NCBI RefSeq assembly: GCF_018143015.1
Contig: NC_054740.1
Location: forward strand, 37,884,180 to 37,948,179
Direction: 5' to 3'
Origin: Lytechinus variegatus
Taxonomy: Eukaryota > Echinodermata > Echinoidea > Temnopleuroida > Toxopneustidae
Length of the DNA stretch: 64,000 bases
In this document: piece by piece, positions 56,976 through 64,000 of the stretch
How positions within the stretch are numbered: the first letter of the stretch is position 1
Layout: the number at the start of each line of letters is the position of its first letter
Program-made: the position numbers and the translations under genes
Notes under the pieces: generated by a model
Databases searched by the model: none
Told to the model about the DNA's origin: nothing
The model's input: only the letters and a program-made list of their open reading frames with translations

Positions 56976-57072
56976 TAAATGAATGAATGAATGAATGAAT
57001 GAATAAATAAATAAATAAATAAATAAATAAATTAAATAAATAAATAAATAAACAAAATAAATAAATAAATAT
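56976..57072. repeat. (GAAT)n/(AAAT)n microsatellite
   Basis: About six GAAT units followed by more than fifteen AAAT-type units. The minus-strand frames across it are compositional. Confidence 0.95.
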
Positions 57073-58605
57073 AAGTACAAATTCATCACATAACACAATA
57101 GGAAAGTGGGTTACGGGGGGGGGGTCCTTCAGTAATTCATACTTATGCATGTAGATTCATATTTATTCATGTAAGTGAAAGGATAGCATCGTCGATAACA
57201 AAAAATCGGGAGTAAAATAAAAATAATATGTTAGAGACCTTTGTCGAATATCAGGTTTAGAGGATGTCTTCAACTCGAGATCAAAATAATGTAGCTTTCT
57301 TGTTATAAGAGTTAAAATGAAAATGGTAATATGATACTGAAACTAAGTATGGGGACATACTGAATCGAGATTTATATATATATATGCATTATCTTACTTT
57401 GAGATATTTTTTTTTACCATATTGCACTTTATGGTTCAGCAAAATCAAAGAAAAGGAAAACCGATGGTTATTAGAATTTTGAAGATGAAATTCTGGCGAG
57501 GTAGCCGAAAAAGGAGTATATGGTAAGGGATTAAGCCGTGTACATACACTAAAGCCATATATTTATGATAACAAAAATAACAATTATGATCAAGATGTAC
57601 TTCGAAATCGTTTCGCAACACGTGCTTGAATGTACGAATCATTAAGAGACAAAAATGAGAGCGTATACCTACTTACCGAAATTCATTAAGCTTGTCAGCG
57701 AGATCTCGGCGACAGTTACCCATTGGCTATCGCGCAAATTAATAAAATCTCTCCTACAAAATAATTATGCTCCCACTCCAGCAAAGCTGCCACTTTTGTA
57801 TACGGCTGGTGTCGCCCTGTTTTAACTGAGTGTTTGGTCACAATACACCGAGCCCCGATATGGGAAGCCAATGAAAGGACATATAATAATGGCGTGAAGC
57901 AAAATGCATCCTTATTACGACTTCTCCTCCTTTTGTTATGGGGGTATTGTCTGTCAATTTTTGGTGAGGAGCCGAGTGGATCGAAACTTTTTGTCATAGA
58001 TGAATGCCTCGTGGATGTACCATAGCGACGGGTAGCATCAACAGGCATCGGGCTCACCCAGGGGGTGTTTGCCTTGGTTGGGGACGTCCCAAGTCGTTGA
58101 TCAGAGGGGATATACTTCGGGATTCAAGACAATAACCTTTTCTGAGTGCCCGTGTACCGTGATTATATTTAAAAAGAATTACCTGTTAAGCTTTGATTTT
58201 AGTGAGGAATGAATTTTTATTCAATTGATTTGAATGATTTGCCAAGCTTGAATAAAGCGTGTGAAAAAATAAAGGCGTAGGGTGAAAAACTGTCAAACAT
58301 AAAAGTAGATAGACAGGATAATAATGTAACCAGCAACTATAACAATAATAATGATGATAATAACAATGCTATAATAATGATAAGAAGAAGTATACAATAG
58401 CAAAGAGATTTCTGACTTTACAAGATAAAGATCAAAGTTCGAGTTCTTTTATATACTGTGGAGTCCTAATCAAATAATTATTTACAATGCTTTCATGCAA
58501 CTTATTCTGATAAACATGTCAAGGATGAAATGAAATATGTAATATTTTATTTGAGAGTTGAATCTGAGACTCATTTTTAGAATGCATATATATATTTCTA
58601 GTTAA
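57073..58605. other. Intergenic, no supported gene
   Basis: A 113-codon minus frame at 57716-58057 and an opposing plus frame have no recognisable domain. G run at 57115-57123. Confidence 0.4.
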
Positions 58606-58732
58606 TAAGAATGCGCACAGCATTTCCATTTGTTTGAATGCATGATACAAGAGCTAAGTTGCCGTGGCCAGGGATCGAACACTGGACTTTGTATGTAAAG
58701 CCAGGCGCTTTAGACCACTCGACCACTTTACT
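58606..58732 (-). mobile_element. tRNA-derived SINE (older copy)
   Basis: Same family as 40138-40351: a head with A box TGGTCGAGTGG (58715-58725), GCGCCTGGCTTTACATACAA and B box GTTCGATCCC, then the body AAATGGAAATGC. The acceptor stem is degraded and no long tail remains. Confidence 0.7.
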
Positions 58733-59745
58733 TCCACCGTTATGCCATTATAGTGACCGATACACAGACTCATGATTAAAACCTTTGTGAATTTGGGCCA
58801 TAAGTACATCGGCATATCCAGATAAATGGTGGTCGAAGGATGATCATATATTTTGAATTAAGAATAAACTACAGAAATATCTTAAGGCAAACAATTATGT
58901 ATATATATGTCTTACTATGTACATTAACCGCGTAGCCAGGATTTAAATTTGGAGGGGCGGTAAGTGCACGCGAAGCGTGTCAACACTTACAAAGCGCGCG
59001 AAGCGCGCTCCCTTGGCGAGGGTGCATGGAGGGGTGGTACCCCCCCCCCCCCCTCCCGCGCGGAGCGCGAAGTTTTTGATATCTCATCAAATCAAATCAA
59101 AAGAAAGCGACTCTTGCGTCTCTAGTACCCTTAGCAACTCGAATTCAAATGAATTGCTGTGATTAAAAATATGAGCGTGAAGATTTAAAATAAGATTGAA
59201 TAATTTGAAATAATTGTATTTCAAATTATCATTTATCGGAAGCTAAAACGTTTTATGAAAATTGAGAGCAGAAGTGGTATGAAATGTCTACCTTGGTTGG
59301 ATTTGAATTTTGTTAACTCAAGTCGCAAAACAGAGTAGAAAACAGGTATATATTATGTACGGAGGAAATATGTATTCCCGCAAAGCGCTAAGATTTTGAT
59401 GTCTTATCAAATTCAAATCAAAAGAAGAGGACGTATTCTGCGTCTCTAGTACCCTTATTAACTCGAATTCGATTGACTTACTGCAATTAAAAGAAAACTG
59501 TTTTCGAAAGAAATTATTATCGCCCCAAAACTGGGAAGAGATTGAGGAATTCGAAATATTTTTTCTTACCGCGCGAAGCGCGGAAGCTAAAATGTTTTAC
59601 AAAAATTGAGAACAGAAGTGGTAGAAATGCATATCTTGGTCTCATCAGATTTTATTGAAATTTCGTTAACTTAAGTCGCAAAACAGTATAAAATTTGATA
59701 TCATACATATTTTTGTATATAGCACGGCACGAATTCAATGCCTCC

Positions 59746-60134
59746 CATGGGTGTCGATCGGTATTCTTGGTTGGGGGGGATGATTGACACAATTTTTTGT
59801 GGATGGGGATCTTTCAACATTACCCCCACTAAAATCACAAATAAGGGCATCTGGGAGTGGTTGATATGCATGGTGATCTTGGAAATTCCTTCATTGTTGT
59901 AGTGTACTTTACTTATATATTTTTTTAATTCAAATTGTTACAAGTGAGCCTATTCTAAACTCATGCGAAAGAAAAAAAAATTGTCTGGACCATGTACATA
60001 GTGATCTGTTTATTGAGCATGATGTATACACAGGGGCGTCGATCCATTTTTCAGATGGGGGGCAAAATCATGAATCAACGTTCTAAAGGCGCTCTATCAC
60101 TCAAAACGAACAAACTCACCCACCCACACATTGG

Positions 60135-60176
<42 letters not shown>

Positions 60177-61387
60177 ACTCGTGAGAAAGAGACACATATC
60201 TCACCCTCACCAACAATGCGAGCGCGAAGCGCGAGCTGAAATTTTTTAGTATGACATGAAAACAGGAAAAATGTACCTGTTTAGGTTTGTTTGTAGTAAC
60301 TCATGAGGAGGATAGATACATGTATCTCACTAGAGAACGAGCTAAAATTTCTTTATATTTTGACCTGAAAGCTTGATATTCTGAGCATTTTTGGTACCAA
60401 TGATTGAGATGGTTATTTAGAAGAACAATAGATGCGAGCGCAAAGCGCGAGCTGAAAATTTTGATATTTCGATCTGAAAAAAGACAGATTATTGGACGTT
60501 TTTGATAAAGAACAAGATATATATCCAACAAAATATTATTGCAAATCGAAGCGGGAGTTCTTTTGAGGTTTAGAACTGAAAACAGGACATTCTATTCACC
60601 TATTTAATCATGAATAGTATTGGTTTTTGGTACAGAAATGATGCGAGCACGAACTGAAAAGCTTTATATTCCAATCAGACATTTTGAGCACGATTTTAAA
60701 TCAAAATCGAGTAGGTATCTCAATCTCGCTTGCTGATTTAAGTGTAGCATTACAATCTTATTTTTTAGTTGCACATGCAGAATTATTGAGGGTCGACGCC
60801 TCTGTGTATACAACCCGACTGGCAATATCTTTTTTCTTCTTAATGCATAATGATAAAATGCAGATTCGGACCAATTGAATTGAATTGAATTAAAACTAGC
60901 ACAAGTTACAAACTGTGTGGCTTCTCGTGCACCATCAGGCTAACCGTCATTCCTTAGACGATTTATCTTGCCACCATTTTACTCCCGTTTATTTTTCCAC
61001 CCTTTTGAATTAATTGATTTATTAAAATTAATTTACTCACCACTGGTGGGATGGAACACCCTATCAACAAAAGTTGTTTTTCGTTGGGGTCCTTTTATGC
61101 CATGTGTTAAAAATATATAAATAAACATTTCATTCTTTTTCATCTTGAACCTCCACCCATCTGTTTAAAAGTCCTGGAAAACAATATGTATACACAAATT
61201 GCGAGGGAAACAAACTGATATATGGCATACTATAATCATCATGATCAATCTTTTCATTTTTTCATCATTATTATAATTTTTCTACCCTAAATTATTGGGG
61301 GGATGATAATACAGGCCATCCCCCCACTTGAAATATTGGGGGGATATATCCCCCCATCCCCCCCCCCCCCCTTGATCGACACCCATG
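59746..61387. mobile_element. 1,642-bp hAT-like non-autonomous element
   Basis: Perfect 14-bp inverted ends CATGGGTGTCGATC/GATCGACACCCATG and a perfect 8-bp target duplication ATGCCTCC (59738-59745 and 61388-61395), the hAT superfamily hallmark. No transposase frame. It hosts a second hAT-like insertion at 60031-60804. Confidence 0.9.
60031..60804. mobile_element. 774-bp hAT-like element nested inside the previous one
   Basis: Ends CAGGGGCGTCGATCC and (reverse complement) CAGAGGCGTCGACCC match at 13 of 15. The 8-bp target duplication TGTATACA (60023-60030, 60805-60812) is perfect. The interior holds a (TA)n run at 60139-60170 and about five diverged ~110-bp units with GCGAGCGCGAAGCGCGAGCT (starts near 60219, 60433 and 60637). 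Non-coding. Confidence 0.9.
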
Positions 61388-62011
61388 ATGCCTCCCCCTT
61401 TGAGCAGATATACTTTGCCAAAAAATTTCTGTACAGGAATATTTGAAATATGTTTTGTTATTTATATATGTCAACATGTACAGAAGAAACTGTAATTGTT
61501 GAAAATGGAAATAAACGAATGAAATGAAAAAAAATCACTTGATGAAAAGCGAAAAAAGGGAAGTGACGGTAGTGATTACCCGCTCCGAACAGAAGAGCCG
61601 ACATTGTGTGTCAATGCAATGAAAAACAATGAACTTTTCATACTTTTATACAACCATATATAATTTTATAATTCCTTGCAAGAATATTCGATTCCCACAG
61701 CCGGGAAGGGAAAAACGGAGTAGAAAAAAGGTGTGGGAAACAAAAGGGAAAGGCGCTTTCGATATATTTCCAGCGCGGAGCTCGGAAGCAGTTTTGTATG
61801 AAGAGAGAAGACCAACGTTTCGTTTAGGTTTTTATTCTTTTGACACAAAAAATGAAGAAGGAAAAAACAACAATGCTATACCTTTCTTCCCGTTTCTCCT
61901 TTCTCTTTTTCTTTTTTCATTTTATCGATCTTTTTTTCTTCTTTTTGGTTGCGTTTTTTTTTTGGGGGGAGGGGGGCGACCGCCCCAACTGCTCCCCCGG
62001 CCACGCGCCTG

Positions 62012-62028
62012 ATATATATATATATATA
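62012..62028. repeat. (TA)n microsatellite, left part
   Basis: TA repeat immediately left of the inserted MITE. Confidence 0.9.
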
Positions 62029-62803
62029 CAGTGCGACCCAGAAAAACGAAACCGAGATTTAGCGATGATTTATCTTAACTTAATCATAAATAAAATAGAC
62101 AAATGACCTACCATTGTAAAGCTTGGAATCTCCTCTTTTATCTGGTATTACTTAGATTATTCCTCATTCACGCATGAGTGAGCAAAAACAATTCGAAAAA
62201 AAGGATGCAAAAAAATCATTTGGCGGGGTTTCTGAATTTCAAAAAGAAAATCATATGCCTAAAAGATCAATATCTGCACTTTTATTCGATACCTTAATCA
62301 CAGAAAATAGTCAAGAAGTAAAAAAATTAAGATGATCCCTCGAAATATTGCTTGTATTTCCATAATTTCATTCACCGGTTTCCCACAGAAGCTATCGCAC
62401 GGTAACAAAAGACTTAACATGGCTGATCGTCAACAAAACGGAGAGTCGAGGAGTGTGAACGCTAGCCCGTAAAACCTCTTCCTTTTATGAAATTATTGAA
62501 ATTCAAGCCTTATTTCAATTAACCAGAACTTTGTCATTCTTGACCATTTTCTGCAATTGAGGTATCAAATTAAAGAGCAGATATTGAACTTTTTAGAAAT
62601 GTGGTTTTCTTTTTAAACCCCAGATACGGCCCACCAAGTGACGTTTTGATATCCCCCTTTCAATTTGTTTTTGCTCACTCATGCGTGAATGAGAAATAAT
62701 CTAATCAATTTCAGATGAAAGAGGAGATTCTAAGCTTTAAAATTTGTGATTAATTTGTGATTAAGTTATGATCAAATCTCGGTTTCGTTTTTTGTGGGAC
62801 GCA

Positions 62804-62806
<3 letters not shown>
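62029..62806. mobile_element. 778-bp Tc1/mariner-like MITE with ~160-bp inverted repeats
   Basis: Ends CAGTGCGACCCAGAAAAACG and (reverse complement) CAGTGCGTCCCACAAAAAAC, then GAAACCGAGATTT in both. The homology runs about 160 bp to TCACGCATGAGTGAGCAAAA. Flanked by TA within a TA microsatellite. The interior 62196-62656 has no transposase frame. Confidence 0.85.

Positions 62807-62867
<61 letters not shown>
62807..62867. repeat. (TA)n microsatellite, right part
   Basis: About 30 TA units. This is the target tract of the MITE. Confidence 0.95.
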
Positions 62868-62869
<2 letters not shown>

Positions 62870-62940
62870 TTTTATTAAACATCATTGTAAACTTGCCTCA
62901 CATCCTCTGACATTGGTTTTACCACACTTTTCATTTTTTT

Positions 62941-64000
62941 AGAAAGAATTTGCATGTGAATTGAGTGTACCGGTTACTAGGATACTCGATATATCTTTTA
63001 GACAAGGAATAGTACCTTCACAGTGGAAATTTGGTCAAGTAACTCCCATTCCAAAATCTCACCCACCTTACATCAATAATTTACCTCCTATAGCTTTAAT
63101 TTCACATTTTGCTAAGCTCGCCGAATCTTTTATGGCTCAATGGTTATTGAAAGACACTGACAAACGAATTGATATGCATCAGTTTGGTAACAGACCAGGA
63201 TTTTCTACCTCACATTATTTTGTTGGTCTATATTACATCATCTCTATGACAATGCAGAAAACAAAAAGTCTGTGTCCACTGTTGCATGTACATATTTTAG
63301 AAAGGCGTTTGATCGCCTGGATCGCAATATACTAATTAAAAAAATGATTAATATGCACATAAAACCATGGATCATAAATTGGATTGTAAGTTTTTGGAAT
63401 ATCGCAAGCAATGTACGTTATATGATGGAATATTTTCTGATATCAAAGTTAATCATGCCGGTGTGCCCCAAGGGACACGACTTGGCCCAATCCTTTTTTT
63501 AATTATGGTAAATGATTTATGTGAAAATATTCCTATACACTATTTTAAATATGTTGATGATTTGTCTTTAGTACAATGTCGTAAATCAACCGACACTTCG
63601 CAATTACAGTCAGTACTTAATTCAGTGCAATCCTGGTCACAATCAAATAATATGTCACTCAATCCCTCAAAGTGTTTTACCTTACATATAACTTTTATGA
63701 AAAACCCCATCACTCCTGAGGCTCTTGCCATTAATAACTCTGCCTTATGTAATGTAGAAAGTAATCAAATTTCTAGGAGTTAATATGATTTGAAATGGAA
63801 TTTACATGTCGATGACTTGGTTAAGAGGTGCAATAGAAAATTATGTTAAGAAAACTGAAAAAGTTCAATTTACCATAGAAGGATTTAGTGACAATATATA
63901 TGGGTTGTATACGACCAATTTTAGTATATTGTGCTCCAGTTTTCCACAGCAGTCTCACAGCAAAACAAAATAATACTATTGAAAGAATACAACGGAGAGT
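62941..64000 (+). pseudogene. LINE reverse transcriptase, 5'-truncated and frameshifted, runs off the window
   Basis: Plus-strand frames give, in order, KEFACELSVPVTRILD, FRQGIVPSQWKFGQVTPIPK, PIALISHFAKLAESFM, HQFGNRPGFSTSHYFVGL, then (shifted frame near 63270) YFRKAFDRLDRNILI (motif A), then (shifted again near 63370) NHAGVPQGTRLGPILFLIMV (motif B, near 63450-63500) and FKYVDDLSLV (catalytic YVDD, 63550-63561). NMSLNPSKC and, past a stop near 63783, PILVYCAPVFHSSL follow to the edge. At least three frameshifts or stops. It is a different LINE lineage from 33717 (YVDD, GVPQGTRLGP) and is not functional. The endonuclease part is absent. Confidence 0.85.

Larger units (their letters stand above)
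58929..62011. mobile_element. Candidate outer element hosting nested insertions
   Basis: The left CCGCGTAGCCAGGATTT and right CCCCCGGCCACGCGCCTG ends look like diverged inverted termini (GCGCGTRGCC). Inside, before the hAT-like insertion, two ~319-bp tandem units (about 59070-59388 and 59389-59705) share TATCTCATCAAAT, GCGTCTCTAGTACCCTTA and AGTCGCAAAACAG. Non-coding where seen. The boundaries are tentative. Confidence 0.4.

Noticed and set aside
56890-57150. Minus-strand frames rich in Tyr/Leu/Ile/Phe
   Set aside because: They are translations of the (GAAT)n/(AAAT)n microsatellite.
57716-58057. 113-codon minus-strand frame
   Set aside because: Opposing frame open over the same bases, no recognisable motif.

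Overview
The window looks like echinoderm nuclear DNA, most probably from a sea urchin. The best evidence is a histone H4 gene whose product has Cys at mature position 73, a known sea-urchin feature, paired divergently with a replication-type H3 gene. Both genes carry the metazoan histone stem-loop and a purine-rich downstream element. The rest is AT-rich intergenic DNA dense in tRNA- and 7SL-like SINEs, MITEs, LINEs and homopolymer G/C runs, as is common in marine invertebrates.

Layout. 0.1-1.9 kb: divergent H4/H3 pair with a ~970-bp shared promoter region. 2-8.3 kb: mobile-element thicket (TA-flanked MITE, tRNA SINE, 7SL-like SINE, two inverted copies of a GGTGTTAA-rich MITE around a perfect 52-bp palindrome, another MITE, and a 1.1-kb element of six ~165-bp units carrying DR1-type nuclear-receptor sites). 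10-12.8 kb: 45/54-bp satellite array with higher-order structure, open in all three minus frames. 13.8-25.3 kb: three ancient homologous minus-strand blocks with splice-like borders, split by a 6.5-kb inverted-repeat element and a miniature relative. 25.8-32.9 kb: LINE remains, a ~390-bp inverted repeat pair and a CGTGAAC-rich foldback element. 33.7-36.8 kb: a LINE with an uninterrupted 982-codon endonuclease/reverse-transcriptase ORF. 38.7-41.4 kb: short elements and a poly(A)-tailed SINE.

42.9-48.5 kb: a five-exon plus-strand host gene (590 aa) of unknown function whose splice phases all fit. 54.4-56.1 kb: a convergent minus-strand gene (559 aa, one exon as seen) with repeated Arg-Pro-x-Thr motifs, also of unknown function. 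58.9-62.8 kb: nested transposons, including a 774-bp hAT-like element inside a 1,642-bp hAT-like element, each with a perfect 8-bp target duplication, then a Tc1/mariner-like MITE in a TA microsatellite. The window ends in a decayed LINE reverse transcriptase.

The two histones work together as the H3-H4 tetramer. No functional link between the two novel genes can be read from sequence. All calls are by eye; repeat-family names and protein functions beyond the motifs quoted are inference.
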